A stretch of DNA of 64,000 nt from Shewanella morhuae (GCF_900156405.1 NZ_FTNN01000001.1:460477-524476), one strand, 5' to 3'; positions 30,058-40,073 are shown, counted from the first letter of the stretch. Notes: a model not told the origin generated them from the letters alone. Translations and numbers: made by a program.

Positions 30058-30939
30058 ATGACCCTGGATCAAGCAAGTGGTTTACGTATGATGAATCAAC
30101 CCTACAACGAAAAAGTGAAAGTAATCGCGGTAACCGGTGGTAAAGGTGGTGTCGGTAAAACCACAGTTTCCATTAATACTGCTGTGGCATTAGCCGAAAA
30201 AGGCAAGCGTGTCTTGGTGCTTGATGCTGACCTTGGCCTCGCCAATGTCGATGTTATGCTGGGTATTCGCGCTGAGCGTAATTTATCGCACGTTCTTTCT
30301 GGTGATGCTGAACTTGACGATATTATCGTTCGTGGTCCTAAAGGAATTGGGATCGTACCAGCAACATCAGGAACGCAAGGGATGGTAGAATTAAGTCCTG
30401 CGCAGCATGCGGGATTGATCCGTGCTTTTAGCGAGATGAGAACCCAGTTTGATATTTTGGTGGTGGATACAGCCGCAGGAATTTCAGATATGGTGCTCAG
30501 CTTCTCACGTGCTTCGCAAGATGTATTAGTCGTTGTATGTGATGAGCCTACTTCGATCACCGATGCGTATGCTCTGATTAAAATACTGAGCCGTGAGCAT
30601 GGTGTGTTCCGTTTTAAAATAGTTGCCAATATGGTGCGTAGTTTACGCGAAGGCATGGAATTATTTGCTAAACTCAGTAAAGTGACTGACAGATTTTTAG
30701 ATGTCGCTCTAGAATTAGTTGCAACAATTCCATTTGATGAAAATCTTCGTAAATCAGTACGTAAACAAAAGCTCGTGGTTGAAGCCTATCCTAAATCACC
30801 ATCGGCAATTGCCTATCAAGGATTAGCGAATAAGATTATGAGCTGGCCAGTACCGCAGCAACCTGGTGGTCATTTGGAGTTTTTCGTTGAGCGTTTAGTA
30901 CAGCGACCAGATTTTCAAGAGGAAAAAATGAGTGAATAA
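30058..30939 (+). CDS. flhG: FlhG (FleN), flagellar number-control ATPase
   Basis: The 293-residue MinD/ParA-family ATPase begins MTLDQASGLRMMNQ, the DQAxGLR activation helix for FlhF. The deviant Walker A GGKGGVGKTTVSIN comes next, then the switch motif VDTAAGISDMVLSFSRAS. It limits flagellar number, partly by restraining FlrA. The ATG at 30058 is preferred over the GTG at 30040 because the family starts directly before the DQA motif. The last eight bases overlap the fliA start. Confidence 0.95.
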   Translation: MTLDQASGLRMMNQPYNEKVKVIAVTGGKGGVGKTTVSINTAVALAEKGKRVLVLDADLGLANVDVMLGIRAERNLSHVLSGDAELDDIIVRGPKGIGIVPATSGTQGMVELSPAQHAGLIRAFSEMRTQFDILVVDTAAGISDMVLSFSRASQDVLVVVCDEPTSITDAYALIKILSREHGVFRFKIVANMVRSLREGMELFAKLSKVTDRFLDVALELVATIPFDENLRKSVRKQKLVVEAYPKSPSAIAYQGLANKIMSWPVPQQPGGHLEFFVERLVQRPDFQEEKMSE

Positions 30940-31645
30940 AGCCGCAGCGTATACTTGTTTAGACAATAAATCATCTATCGTTGAACAGTATGCCCCGTTG
31001 GTTAAAAGAATTGCGCATCATTTACTCGCTAGGCTACCTGCATCAGTGCAGTTAGATGATTTACTGCAAGCTGGGATGATGGGGTTATTAGAAGCATCAT
31101 CCAAGTTTGATGGTGATAAAGGTGCAAAATTTGAAACCTTCGCCGGCATACGGATACGTGGCGCTATGCTCGATGAAATTCGCCGTGGTGATTGGGTTCC
31201 GCGTTCCGTTCATCGAAATAATCGTACGGTCGCACGGGCAATTGGCGAGTTAGAACAATCTCTGGGACGTGATGCACGCGATACAGAAATTGCAGAAAAA
31301 CTTGATATGACACTCGATGAGTACCATCATATTCTTAACGATGTTTCTGTTGGTAAAATCATAGGGATAGAGGATTTAGGTGTCTCTCAGGATATACTGA
31401 CTGACAGTGATTGGTCTGGTGATGATTCATTTGAAACATTAGCTCAGACTCAATTCCAGACAGCGTTAGTGGCGGCGATTAAATTATTACCCGAGAGAGA
31501 TGCATTAGTATTATCGCTGTACTACGATGAAGCATTGAATTTAAAAGAGATTGGCGCCATTCTTGAGGTTAGTGAATCGCGGGTTAGCCAGATATTAAGT
31601 CAGGCAATGTTACGATTGAAAGCTAAACTTAAGCAGTGGACATAA
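30932..31645 (+). CDS. fliA: FliA, sigma-28 factor
   Basis: The 237-residue sigma factor has region 2 (QLDDLLQAGMMGLLEASSKF, FETFAGIRIRGAMLDEIRRG), region 3 (SLGRDARDTEIAEKLDM) and region 4 (LPERDALVLSLYYDEALNLK, LEVSESRVSQILSQAMLRLK). It directs late flagellar and chemotaxis transcription; the clearest target site in the window is before flaB. The start GTG at 30932 overlaps flhG and follows GAGGAAAA. It is followed by cheY after 47 bases. Confidence 0.96.
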   Translation: MNKAAAYTCLDNKSSIVEQYAPLVKRIAHHLLARLPASVQLDDLLQAGMMGLLEASSKFDGDKGAKFETFAGIRIRGAMLDEIRRGDWVPRSVHRNNRTVARAIGELEQSLGRDARDTEIAEKLDMTLDEYHHILNDVSVGKIIGIEDLGVSQDILTDSDWSGDDSFETLAQTQFQTALVAAIKLLPERDALVLSLYYDEALNLKEIGAILEVSESRVSQILSQAMLRLKAKLKQWT

Positions 31646-31692
31646 TTATAATTTTTAATTGAGCACATAATGTCAGCTCACCGGAGGAAACC

Positions 31693-32076
31693 TTGGACAA
31701 GAATATGAAGATTCTTATTGTTGACGATTTTTCAACAATGAGGCGTATCATCAAGAACTTGTTGCGAGACTTGGGGTTTAATAACACCCAAGAAGCAGAC
31801 GATGGCTCAACTGCCTTGCCGATGTTGCAAAAGGGAGGTTTTGATTTTGTTGTTACAGATTGGAATATGCCTGGCATGCAAGGGATTGATCTGTTAAAAG
31901 CAATTCGCGCAGATGATTCGCTTAAACATTTACCCGTATTAATGGTGACTGCTGAAGCAAAACGTGAACAAATCATTGCAGCTGCTCAAGCAGGTGTGAA
32001 TGGTTATGTAGTTAAGCCTTTTACCGCGGCAACGCTGAAAGAGAAGTTAGATAAAATATTCGAACGACTCGCTTGA
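31693..32076 (+). CDS. cheY: CheY chemotaxis response regulator
   Basis: This single-domain receiver of 127 residues has the acidic pair Asp11-Asp12, phospho-acceptor Asp56 (VVTDWNMPG), Thr86 and Lys108 (YVVKPFTA). Phosphorylated by CheA, it binds FliM and reverses the motor. The start is a TTG at 31693, chosen because the strong ribosome site GGAGG (31683-31687) is correctly spaced from it and too far from the in-frame ATG at 31705. It is the first of the che genes fused to the fli/flh operon. Confidence 0.96.
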   Translation: MDKNMKILIVDDFSTMRRIIKNLLRDLGFNNTQEADDGSTALPMLQKGGFDFVVTDWNMPGMQGIDLLKAIRADDSLKHLPVLMVTAEAKREQIIAAAQAGVNGYVVKPFTAATLKEKLDKIFERLA

Positions 32077-32089
32077 GCAAGGATGAGCT

Positions 32090-32827
32090 ATGAAGTCACA
32101 AACATCAGGGCTCATTACGCTCGAACAAGCTCAGCACTTTGTTGAATTATTAAGTGCAGGTGAGCAAAGTCAGGCTGATGATTTATTTCGAGAACTTGCC
32201 GTTCCACTTCAAAGGGAGCTATTCGAAGAAGTCGGAAAACTCACTCGACAGCTTCATAGCGCGTTGATGGATTTTCAAGTTGATAATCGTCTTGCTGAAT
32301 TAGCCAGTACAGAAATCCCCGACGCCAAGCAACGGTTAAATTACGTTATTGACCTTACCGAACAAGCAGCTAATAAAACGATGGATGCGGTAGAAGAGTG
32401 TTTGCCTTTGGCTAATGCCTTAACCAGCAATATTCAACGTGTTATGCCAACTTGGGATCGGTTGATGCGTCGTGAGATTGCATTAAATGAGTTTAAAGTT
32501 CTCTGTCATGACGTACAAGACTTGATGACTCGCAGCGAGAATGACTCTACTCGATTACGTGAATTACTTAATCAAATTTTGATGGCGCAAGATTTTCAAG
32601 ACTTAACAGGGCAAATGATACGTCGTGTTATTGATCTGGTTATGGAAGTAGAAAATAATCTAGTTTCTATGCTGACGGTCTTTGGTGAGCAGCCGGTGAT
32701 CGATAATCAGATTGCTCAGAAAAATAATATTGAAGCTGAAGGCCCGATTATGAATGCTGAGCTTCGTCAGGATGTCGTAACGGGTCAAGACGAAGTGGAT
32801 GATCTTCTGTCTAGTCTGGGTTTCTAA
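32090..32827 (+). CDS. cheZ: CheZ, CheY-P phosphatase
   Basis: The 245-residue coiled-coil protein has the catalytic block LNQILMAQDFQDLTGQMIRR (~160-179, with the family Gln) and the C-terminal CheY-binding peptide EVDDLLSSLGF. It dephosphorylates CheY-P. The ATG at 32090 is 13 bases after cheY, with AAGGATGAG upstream. cheA follows after 15 bases. Confidence 0.96.
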   Translation: MKSQTSGLITLEQAQHFVELLSAGEQSQADDLFRELAVPLQRELFEEVGKLTRQLHSALMDFQVDNRLAELASTEIPDAKQRLNYVIDLTEQAANKTMDAVEECLPLANALTSNIQRVMPTWDRLMRREIALNEFKVLCHDVQDLMTRSENDSTRLRELLNQILMAQDFQDLTGQMIRRVIDLVMEVENNLVSMLTVFGEQPVIDNQIAQKNNIEAEGPIMNAELRQDVVTGQDEVDDLLSSLGF

Positions 32828-32842
32828 CTGGGAGTCAATTTG

Positions 32843-35032
32843 ATGGCCTTTGATGTAGATGAAGAGATACTCCAGGACTTTTTAGTCGAAGCGGGTGAAA
32901 TTTTAGAGCTTCTTCAAGAGCAGCTTGTTGCACTTGAAAATAATCCTGACGATACCAATTTGCTTAACGCCATTTTCCGAGGGTTCCATACCGTCAAAGG
33001 CGGCGCAGGATTTCTCAGCTTAAGCCCCATGGTTGACGTTTGTCATGAAGCGGAAAACACCTTCGATTTATTGCGAACAGGCAAGCGTAGTGTTAATGCC
33101 GAGCTGATGGATATTATTCTGCAGGCTGTTGATGCGATTAATACGATGTTTGCACAAACCCAGCGAGGTGAACAACAGGACCCTGCTGAATCAGGTTTGT
33201 TGGCAAGATTAAAAATGTTAAGTTCTGGAGCTCCTTTAACCTCTGAAACTGTGCTCGCCGCAGAGGTTATTGTTGACGTTGTTATAGAGACAGAACCTTC
33301 TGTTATTGAACCTTCAGTCATTCAAGATATCCCCATTGATATTGCCGCTCATTCATCTTCTCTTGATGACATTAATGATGCAGAGTTTGAGGCTTTGTTA
33401 GATGCTCTTCATGGCTCAGGGAAAGGCCCTGCGGCTAATGTTAGTACATTGCCGACAGTAGCTAATAAGCCCGATTCAGCAAAGTCTGGTAGTGATATTA
33501 CTGACGATGAGTTTGAAGCATTACTCGATGAATTACACGGTTCAGGTAAATTTAAAGCTGAAACTGAAATCACTAGCCCGCCGAAGGTTGCCTCGACACC
33601 TCCACCTCAATCTATTGTTGATGCGGATGAAATTACCGATGATGAGTTTGAACGATTACTCGATGAGTTGCACGGTAAAGGCAGTACTCCAACTAAAGTT
33701 GAAGCAAAAGCTGCAACAGTTGAAGTGAAAACAGTAATCGCAGCTCCAACACCAACTCCAGCTGTGGCAAGTGTTGTAGCGGTTAAGCCTAAAGTTGAAT
33801 TAGCTGTCGTAGATAAAGCACCAGCAAAAGCTGCATCATCGAATGTACCTCAGGGTGAGACGACTGTACGAGTAGATACTGCAAGGCTTGACCAGATCAT
33901 GAATATGGTCGGTGAGCTTGTATTAGTGCGAAACCGTCTCGTTAGCTTAGGCATCAGTCGTGATGATGAAGAAATGTCGAAAGCTTTAGCTAATTTAGAT
34001 CTCGTCACCGCCGACTTACAAGGTGCGGTAATGAAAACTCGTATGCAACCGATCAAAAAAGTATTTGGTCGTTTTCCTCGAGTAGTACGCGATCTTGCGC
34101 GTACATTGAATAAAGAAATTGATTTAATCATGGTTGGAGAGGAAACCGACCTAGATAAAAACTTAGTAGAAGCGCTTGCGGATCCACTTGTCCACTTAGT
34201 GCGTAACTCCGTCGATCATGGCATTGAAATGCCAAATGAGCGCGAAGCCAATGGTAAATCGAGAACGGGGACCATCACTTTATCTGCAAGCCAAGAAGGC
34301 GATCATATACTGCTCAAAATCGAAGACGATGGCGCAGGTATGGATCCAGAAAAGTTGAAACAAATCGCGGTAAATCGTGGTGTACTTGATGAGGATTCTG
34401 CCGCACGTATGACCGATAATGAGGCCTATAATCTCATTTTTGCTCCAGGCTTTTCAACTAAGGTTGAAATATCGGATATCTCTGGCCGTGGCGTGGGCAT
34501 GGACGTCGTAAAAACACGCATTAGCCAGCTTAACGGTACAGTGCATATTGATTCAATGAAAGGTAAAGGCACAGTACTTGAGATTAAGGTCCCGTTAACA
34601 TTGGCGATTATGCCGACGTTAATGGTCGATGTTGCCAAACAAGTATTTGCACTACCTTTATCCAGTGTTAACGAGATATTCCATCTTGATCTAACTAAAA
34701 CCAATATTGTTGATGGGCAATTGACGGTCATTGTTCGTAATAAAGCGGTACCACTGTTCTATTTGGAGCACTGGTTACATAAAAAGAAAACCACTTTTAA
34801 ACATGGCGATAAAACCCATGGTCATGTGGTGATAGTGCAATTAGGTATGATGCAAATTGGTTTTGTTGTCGATGGCTTAATTGGTCAGGAGGAAGTTGTT
34901 ATTAAGCCCCTTGGCACTATGCTACAAGGCACACCTGGAATGGCAGGCGCAACAATTACATCGGATGGTGGCATTGCGCTGATCTTAGATGTGCCTGGTT
35001 TATTAAAGCATTATGCGAAAAGTAGAAATTAA
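32843..35032 (+). CDS. cheA: CheA chemotaxis histidine kinase with triple linker motif
   Basis: The 729-residue kinase has a P1 phosphotransfer domain with His49 ([11 protein letters not shown]), a long linker, a dimerisation helix pair ([18 protein letters not shown]), an ATPase P4 domain ([26 protein letters not shown]) and a CheW-like P5 domain. The linker (33361-33690) has three copies of a short acidic-to-LHG motif: [32 protein letters not shown] and [17 protein letters not shown] linker of this kind (LID) binds the ParC/ParP polar localisation proteins in vibrios, and parC and parP genes follow here; the link is an inference. The ATG at 32843 follows GGGAG; the TTG at 32840 is rejected. 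Confidence 0.96.
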   Translation: MAFDVDEEILQDFLVEAGEILELLQEQLVALENNPDDTNLLNAIFRGFHTVKGGAGFLSLSPMVDVCHEAENTFDLLRTGKRSVNAELMDIILQAVDAINTMFAQTQRGEQQDPAESGLLARLKMLSSGAPLTSETVLAAEVIVDVVIETEPSVIEPSVIQDIPIDIAAHSSSLDDINDAEFEALLDALHGSGKGPAANVSTLPTVANKPDSAKSGSDITDDEFEALLDELHGSGKFKAETEITSPPKVASTPPPQSIVDADEITDDEFERLLDELHGKGSTPTKVEAKAATVEVKTVIAAPTPTPAVASVVAVKPKVELAVVDKAPAKAASSNVPQGETTVRVDTARLDQIMNMVGELVLVRNRLVSLGISRDDEEMSKALANLDLVTADLQGAVMKTRMQPIKKVFGRFPRVVRDLARTLNKEIDLIMVGEETDLDKNLVEALADPLVHLVRNSVDHGIEMPNEREANGKSRTGTITLSASQEGDHILLKIEDDGAGMDPEKLKQIAVNRGVLDEDSAARMTDNEAYNLIFAPGFSTKVEISDISGRGVGMDVVKTRISQLNGTVHIDSMKGKGTVLEIKVPLTLAIMPTLMVDVAKQVFALPLSSVNEIFHLDLTKTNIVDGQLTVIVRNKAVPLFYLEHWLHKKKTTFKHGDKTHGHVVIVQLGMMQIGFVVDGLIGQEEVVIKPLGTMLQGTPGMAGATITSDGGIALILDVPGLLKHYAKSRN

Positions 35033-35052
35033 TTTCCACGCTAAGGAATGGA

Positions 35053-36180
35053 ATGACCATTAAAGTATTAGTCGTTGATGACTCAAGTTTTTTTAGACGA
35101 CGAGTGAGTGAGATAGTCAATCAAGATCCTGAGTTGGAAGTTATCGCGACGGCCTCTAATGGGGCCGAAGCGGTTAAAATGGCGGCCGAACTTAATCCTC
35201 AGGTGATCACTATGGATATTGAGATGCCCGTAATGGATGGCATCACTGCAGTTCGCGAGATTATGGCGAAATGTCCAACACCGATTTTAATGTTTTCTTC
35301 ATTAACCCACGATGGTGCTAGGGCGACGTTAGACGCCTTAGATGCAGGCGCGTTAGATTTTTTACCAAAACGCTTTGAAGATATTGCAACCAATAAAGAT
35401 GATGCAATTTTATTGTTGCAACAAAGGGTTAAAGCGCTTGGGCGCCGCAGAATATTTAGGCCAGCTGCGCGTGCAATTGTTACACCTACGCCATCATCGC
35501 GTCAGGCAACAAGCGGTTTAAGGACTTCAAATATCGTCGCTGCAACACCTGTTGCGGCGCCAGTACGTACCTCACCAGCGGCATCGATTCGAGCCAGTGG
35601 TAAACAGTATAAATTGTTACTGATTGGCACCTCTACAGGTGGGCCGGTTGCGTTACAGAAAATACTCACACAATTTCCAGCAAACTATCCGCACCCTATT
35701 TTATTAATTCAGCATATGCCAGCAGCATTTACTCCGGCATTTGCGAGTCGTCTAAATGGTTTGTGCAAAATTGAAGTGAAAGAGGCTGTTAACGGTGACA
35801 TGTTAAAACCTGGTTGTGCATATTTAGCACCGGGCGGCATGCAAATGATGATCGAACGAACAGGATCTACTGGTCGATTAAAAATACTCGCAGGTAGTGC
35901 GGATATGAATTATAAGCCCTGTGTTGATATAACCTTCGCTTCTGCTTCAAAAGCTTTTGGTGGCGATATACTTGCCGTTGTTTTGACAGGAATGGGAGCA
36001 GATGGAAGGGAAGGTGCACGCATGTTGAAATCTGCAGGTGCCACTATATGGGCTCAAGATGAGGCCAGTTGTGTTGTTTATGGAATGCCGCAAGCTGTTG
36101 CTAGCGCAGGTATAGCAACACATTCAATTGCTTTAGACAATATGGCTGAATCAATTTTAAAAGAATCCACTCGTGGCTAA
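35053..36180 (+). CDS. cheB: CheB, receptor methylesterase
   Basis: The 375-residue protein has a receiver domain (Asp55 in [12 protein letters not shown]), a ~60-residue linker and a methylesterase domain with catalytic Ser in GTSTGGP, His in [10 protein letters not shown] and Asp in [10 protein letters not shown]. It removes methyl groups (or deamidates) on chemoreceptors for adaptation. The ATG at 35053 follows AAGGAATGG. No cheR is present in this window, so it must lie elsewhere. The end overlaps the next gene's GTG by eight bases. Confidence 0.96.
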   Translation: MTIKVLVVDDSSFFRRRVSEIVNQDPELEVIATASNGAEAVKMAAELNPQVITMDIEMPVMDGITAVREIMAKCPTPILMFSSLTHDGARATLDALDAGALDFLPKRFEDIATNKDDAILLLQQRVKALGRRRIFRPAARAIVTPTPSSRQATSGLRTSNIVAATPVAAPVRTSPAASIRASGKQYKLLLIGTSTGGPVALQKILTQFPANYPHPILLIQHMPAAFTPAFASRLNGLCKIEVKEAVNGDMLKPGCAYLAPGGMQMMIERTGSTGRLKILAGSADMNYKPCVDITFASASKAFGGDILAVVLTGMGADGREGARMLKSAGATIWAQDEASCVVYGMPQAVASAGIATHSIALDNMAESILKESTRG

Positions 36181-36691
36181 GCAGCAAGATCAGATGAGCA
36201 CTAATATTGTGCTCATTATATTATTAATGGGCATTGCTATTTTATGCCTTAGTGCGTTAAGTCTTGATTATCGTTATAAAAATAGTGTGTTGCGTGCAGA
36301 TGTAGCACGATTAGAATCGAGTCAGGTATTATTAATGGTGCCCGATGGTCAAGCAGAAGCAATTGCCACTTGGCTGGCTTCTCACCCTGAACAAACCCAG
36401 ATGATGTTGCAAGTTGCCTCAGATGGACAGAAAGCGATTACAATAGGAGCAGAACCTATTGTAAAGAGTGAGATTCCATATTTACTTGAAAAGCATACTT
36501 CAGAAATAACGGCAGAAAATGGGCATTCTACTCAAGAGTTCTCAGTTCCAAAACAGCTCCAAATACCTGATATAAATCTGAAGCAAGTCGAGCCTGATAA
36601 CGCCATTGTTATTACTGAGAATGTCGATGGTGTAAAAGTGATTAGCCTACCTAATGGTGGTATTCGAGTGACAACCAGGGAAAGTCAATGA
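36173..36691 (+). CDS. membrane-anchored protein of unknown function in the che operon
   Basis: This 172-residue protein is not recognised as any named family. A GTG at 36173 overlaps the cheB stop; an ATG at 36194 is an alternative. One membrane helix lies near the N terminus (~10-30; [20 protein letters not shown]). A polar periplasmic or cytoplasmic domain follows, with a Thr/Glu-rich middle and a C-terminal segment, [18 protein letters not shown]. No catalytic motif is visible. Its position between cheB and the ParC/ParP genes suggests a role near the polar chemosensory array, but that is only context. Confidence 0.7.
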   Translation: MAKQQDQMSTNIVLIILLMGIAILCLSALSLDYRYKNSVLRADVARLESSQVLLMVPDGQAEAIATWLASHPEQTQMMLQVASDGQKAITIGAEPIVKSEIPYLLEKHTSEITAENGHSTQEFSVPKQLQIPDINLKQVEPDNAIVITENVDGVKVISLPNGGIRVTTRESQ

Positions 36692-36749
36692 CGATTAAGT
36701 ACGCATTTTAAAGATTAATAGGCAGTTAAATACACATTTGGAGCATTTT

Positions 36750-37541
36750 TTGAAAGTCTGGACTATAGCTAATCAAAAAGGTGGCGTCGGTAAAACCACA
36801 ACGGTTGCGAGCTTAGCGGGTACACTCGCTAAGCGTGGTAAACGTGTTCTTATGATAGATACAGATCCACATGCCTCATTAGGTTATTACTTAGGTATTG
36901 ATTCTGAAGAAGTTGCAGGATCATTGTTTGATGTTTTTCTTGCACATAAAAGTCTTTCTAAAGAACTGGTGTTATCTCATATTGTGCCTACTCTAGTTAA
37001 TGGCTTAGATCTATTACCTGCTACCATGGCACTTGCCACTTTAGATAGGGCGTTAGGTCATCAAGAGGGAATGGGATTAGTACTACGTAATTTATTAGCA
37101 TTAGTCGCCGATGATTATGATGTGGCTATTGTTGATTGCCCGCCAGTACTCGGGGTATTAATGGTCAATGCACTTGCTGCGAGTCAACATATTATTATTC
37201 CAGTACAGACAGAGTTTTTGGCTATTAAAGGGCTGGAACGAATGGTTAAGACCATGGACTTGATGGGGCGATCAAAGAAAACTCATTATAGTTATACGGT
37301 AGTGCCAACTATGTATGATAAGCGCACTAAAGCGTCTCCAGCCGCCTTGAAAGTTCTGGGGGCGGAATACAGCAAGACCTTGTGGCAAGATGTGATTCCT
37401 GTAGACACTAAGTTTAGAGATGCTAGCTTAGCGCATTTACCTGTATCGCACTATGTTAGTGGTTCTCGTGGTGTGAAAGCTTATGAAAGATTATTAGATT
37501 TCTTATTAGTCGGGGAGTTTGGCCATGTCAAAATCGGTTGA
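36750..37541 (+). CDS. parC: ParC, ParA-like ATPase for polar chemotaxis arrays
   Basis: The 263-residue ParA/MinD-family ATPase begins MKVWTIANQKGGVGKTTTVA, with deviant Walker A, then a Walker A' region (LMIDTDPHASLGYYL) and VAIVDCPPVLGVLMVNAL. In vibrios this family member recruits chemotaxis arrays to the pole and segregates them. The TTG at 36750 is chosen because GGAG (36740-36743) precedes it and the family starts at this point; the TTG at 36738 lies before the ribosome site. The 3' end overlaps parP. The name is by analogy with Vibrio; it is not the topoisomerase IV gene. Confidence 0.85.
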   Translation: MKVWTIANQKGGVGKTTTVASLAGTLAKRGKRVLMIDTDPHASLGYYLGIDSEEVAGSLFDVFLAHKSLSKELVLSHIVPTLVNGLDLLPATMALATLDRALGHQEGMGLVLRNLLALVADDYDVAIVDCPPVLGVLMVNALAASQHIIIPVQTEFLAIKGLERMVKTMDLMGRSKKTHYSYTVVPTMYDKRTKASPAALKVLGAEYSKTLWQDVIPVDTKFRDASLAHLPVSHYVSGSRGVKAYERLLDFLLVGEFGHVKIG

Positions 37542-38523
37542 TGAAACTGTTTTTGATTTTTTCGCATTATTGCTGCAAGAAGATGATGATTCAAATTGTA
37601 TTGTTTCACCTCAAAGCACTATAAACGTAGAATCTAATCGGAATGTTACTATTAGTCAAACAGCTGCGGTATTACTCGATACCGCTATTTTGGCTGAAAA
37701 TGGTCGCAGTGTTGCATTACATGATCTAGAAAAACCAGTAGTGCCTAAAAAACAGCTACAATCAAAGGCTCTACCAATAAAAAATGAGTTTACTACACCT
37801 GTAAGCGATATGTCTTCTCAAGTTAATAAGCAAGCGCTTGAGAAGTTATTAGCGCCAGTCTTAAAAACTAAGCAGAATGATTCTGCGCCACCAGAGCTAG
37901 AAGTTGTATCACCAATTATTGAAGATATTGTCCAGTTTACAGCGAAAACGGTATCGAATGTTCAACCTACAATTATTGAAGCTGATGATAAGCAAGATAT
38001 AAAACTAGAACCTGAAACCCAAGTAGGTATTACGCCACCCAGTGTGACAAAAGACTTACAAGAAGTGCTTGATGATGAGTTTCAAGTGCTCTTTTTTAAG
38101 GTAGCGGGTCTTACCCTTGCGGTACCTTTGGTCAGCCTTGGTGGCATAGTTAAGGTTGAACGGATAAACCATATTTTTGGCCGTCCAGCATGGTTTTTAG
38201 GTGTGCAGGCGCATAGGGAAGAACAGTTGAATATTGTCGATACTTGTGCGTGGGTTATGCCAGAAAAATATACAGATAAACTAGCGCAATCGGTAGATTA
38301 TCAATATCTTGTATTATTAGAGGGAAGTAACTGGGGATTAACTTGTGAGTCTTTAGTTAATGCAGTAAAGATAAACAAATCGCAGGTCAATTGGCGTAGT
38401 CAAGCTGGTAAACGCCCTTGGTTGGCTGGTGTAGTGAAAGAACAGATGTGTGGTATTTTACACGTACAAGCCTTAGTTGAAATGCTTAATGCGGGTTTAG
38501 GTTGTCAGGACTCAATGGGTTGA
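37525..38523 (+). CDS. parP: ParP, CheW-domain array-tethering protein
   Basis: The 332-residue protein has a long unstructured, acidic N-terminal part (~1-190) and a C-terminal CheW-like domain (~190-325; FFKVAGLTLAVPLVSLGGIV, KVERINHIFGRPAWFLGVQ). This is the layout of ParP, which binds CheA and ParC to keep arrays at the pole. The ATG at 37525 follows CGGGGAG (37511-37517) and overlaps parC by 17 bases. The next gene is the ordinary cheW. Confidence 0.85.
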   Translation: MSKSVDETVFDFFALLLQEDDDSNCIVSPQSTINVESNRNVTISQTAAVLLDTAILAENGRSVALHDLEKPVVPKKQLQSKALPIKNEFTTPVSDMSSQVNKQALEKLLAPVLKTKQNDSAPPELEVVSPIIEDIVQFTAKTVSNVQPTIIEADDKQDIKLEPETQVGITPPSVTKDLQEVLDDEFQVLFFKVAGLTLAVPLVSLGGIVKVERINHIFGRPAWFLGVQAHREEQLNIVDTCAWVMPEKYTDKLAQSVDYQYLVLLEGSNWGLTCESLVNAVKINKSQVNWRSQAGKRPWLAGVVKEQMCGILHVQALVEMLNAGLGCQDSMG

Positions 38524-38530
38524 GGTAAAC

Positions 38531-39025
38531 ATGAAAGATACAAGAAATGTAGCAGCTGTCGCTGCAAGTAAAGACGATGCAGTATTACAATGGGTTACCT
38601 TTAAGTTAGATCATGAGACTTACGGTATCAATGTAATGCAGGTACAGGAAGTATTACGTTATACGGAAATTGCTCCCGTACCGGGCGCTCCGTATTACGT
38701 AGTCGGTATCATAAATTTACGTGGTAATGTTGTAACGGTTATCGATACTCGCTCACGTTTTGGATTACAACCTGCTGAAGTTGACGACTCAACTCGGATC
38801 GTGATTATCGAAGCGGAAAAGCAAGTTATTGGTATTTTAGTCGATAGTGTTGCCGAAGTTGTCTATCTACGTCGCTCTGAAATTGATAATGCACCGAATG
38901 TCGGCACCGAAGAAAGTGCTAAGTTCATTCAAGGTGTGAGTAATCGTGATAATGAATTACTGATATTGGTTGATCTTGATAAACTATTGTCAGATGAAGA
39001 ATGGGTTGAGCTGACTCAGCTATAA
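38531..39025 (+). CDS. cheW: CheW, receptor-kinase coupling protein
   Basis: The 164-residue single-domain protein has the CheW signature: LDHETYGINVMQVQEVLRYT, PGAPYYVVGIINLRGNVVTV and GILVDSVAEVVYL. It couples chemoreceptors to CheA. The ATG at 38531 is preceded by GAGGT, seven bases after parP ends. A terminator follows, closing the long flhA-cheW transcription unit. Confidence 0.96.
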   Translation: MKDTRNVAAVAASKDDAVLQWVTFKLDHETYGINVMQVQEVLRYTEIAPVPGAPYYVVGIINLRGNVVTVIDTRSRFGLQPAEVDDSTRIVIIEAEKQVIGILVDSVAEVVYLRRSEIDNAPNVGTEESAKFIQGVSNRDNELLILVDLDKLLSDEEWVELTQL

Positions 39026-39036
39026 CAAATTGTGTG

Positions 39037-39073
39037 AAAGAGCTGAATGGGATCATTGCATTCAGCTTTTTCA
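39037..39073 (+). terminator. Rho-independent terminator after cheW
   Basis: AGCTGAATG (39041-39049) pairs with CATTCAGCT (39059-39067) across a nine-base loop. Flanking A and T runs extend the stem and give the U tract. It marks the end of the flagellar/chemotaxis operon. The next ~170 bases to 39243 show nothing further. Confidence 0.88.
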
Positions 39074-39243
39074 TTAATTTATTTGTGTAAGTTTAGTTTC
39101 TATGATTTGTTGATACGTTATTTTGTTTTATAAATCAATATCTTCCAAATATGATAAAAGTGCTTCAAGTGAGTATTTTAAGATTGATATGTCACTTCTG
39201 ATATCTGCCAATTGAAGGTTATTAATAGGTATAAGGATTTTTA

Positions 39244-39642
39244 ATGGGCGATGAATTTTTAATCGCAGCGTTAGTCTATGTCATCGCGTGCTTAGGGTTA
39301 GTTCTCTATTTACAAAAACAATTGAGTAAACTAAAAAGTAAAGTTGAAGCATTAACTGTTTTAGTTAAAGACGGCGATCGTCAACGAGAGTCATTTAAGC
39401 GTGAGTTGCAAGAACTACGCAGTGGCACAATTGGTGTTGGTCGTCGCGTGATTGAATTAGAAAAACGGTTGTTACAACAATCTGAGCGAATAGAAGAGTC
39501 AACACAACAGGATCCACAAGCAAAGCTTTATACACGGGCGATGAAAATGGTTGCTCTGGGTGCAGGTGTTGATGAGCTGATTAAAGAGTGTGAATTACCC
39601 AAAGCTGAAGCTGAGTTGTTGATTCGCTTACATCGAAAATGA
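39244..39642 (+). CDS. DUF2802-like membrane-anchored protein
   Basis: This 132-residue protein has an N-terminal membrane helix (~5-22; FLIAALVYVIACLGLVLYL), a coiled coil (~25-95) and a C-terminal helical domain with YTRAMKMVALGAGVDELIKE and LPKAEAELLIRLHRK. It resembles DUF2802 proteins that are encoded beside cheW in polar-flagellum gammaproteobacteria. The C-terminal helix pair looks like a helix-turn-helix of the sort that counts or selects, but no function can be stated. The ATG at 39244 follows AAGGATTTT. Confidence 0.75.
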   Translation: MGDEFLIAALVYVIACLGLVLYLQKQLSKLKSKVEALTVLVKDGDRQRESFKRELQELRSGTIGVGRRVIELEKRLLQQSERIEESTQQDPQAKLYTRAMKMVALGAGVDELIKECELPKAEAELLIRLHRK

Positions 39643-39670
39643 TCCCTATTGAGTTAAATTTTATAAAGTA

Positions 39671-39701
39671 AAAGCTAGACTATCCTAGTCAGCTTTATTT
39701 T
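39671..39701. terminator. bidirectional terminator between convergent genes
   Basis: AAAGCT (39671-39676) and GACTA (39678-39682) pair with TAGTC (39886-equivalent position 39686-39690) and AGCTTT (39691-39696), with one bulged A and a three-base loop. T-rich flanks on both sides suit termination of both the DUF2802-like gene and the minus-strand gene that ends at 39710. Confidence 0.75.
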
Positions 39702-39709
39702 ATTAAGTA

Positions 39710-40018
39710 TTAAGCTTGTTCTACGATTTTTTGATGCATATTATTCCATTGTTCGGGGAATTTACCATCTAGCATGTACACGAATGCGATGAGTTCAGCG
39801 ATAAGAAGATAAAGCTCTTTGGGAATTTCCTCCCCTAATTCTAATAATTGTAAAAAACGGCTGAGGTGCGGGTCCTGATGGATAAAGACTCCGTTAGCTT
39901 TTGCTATTGCAATAATCTCATCTGCAATTAAACCTTCCCCAGTTGCTACAACTTTTGGTGCATTACGGCCATCGTAACTTAGCGCTACAGCTTGTTTGGG
40001 CTCATTGCTTTCGCTCAT
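39710..40018 (-). CDS. stand-alone FlhB C-terminal-domain-like protein (FlhX type)
   Basis: The 102-residue soluble protein matches only the part of FlhB that lies after the Asn-Pro cleavage site. It opens with AVALSYDGRNAPKVVATGEG, continues with IAKANGVFIHQDPHLSRFL and ends its core with EEIPKELYLLIAELIAFVYML. It has no membrane helices and no Asn-Pro-x-His motif. It therefore resembles a pre-cleaved FlhB C fragment, like the FlhX proteins that can replace part of FlhB function in some bacteria. It is followed 55 bases upstream (on this strand) by a FliK-like gene, its likely partner. Co-transcription from the FliK-like gene is probable. Confidence 0.85.
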   Translation of the reverse strand: MSESNEPKQAVALSYDGRNAPKVVATGEGLIADEIIAIAKANGVFIHQDPHLSRFLQLLELGEEIPKELYLLIAELIAFVYMLDGKFPEQWNNMHQKIVEQA

Positions 40019-40073
40019 GTTTTAATCCTCATTTTTTATCCATCTCAACTAAACGTTAGTCATATTGTAATTG

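Noticed and set aside
30102..30656. 184-codon minus-strand frame opposite flhG
   Set aside because: It lies wholly inside flhG, whose product shows every family motif. The antisense product is compositionally odd with no recognisable domain.
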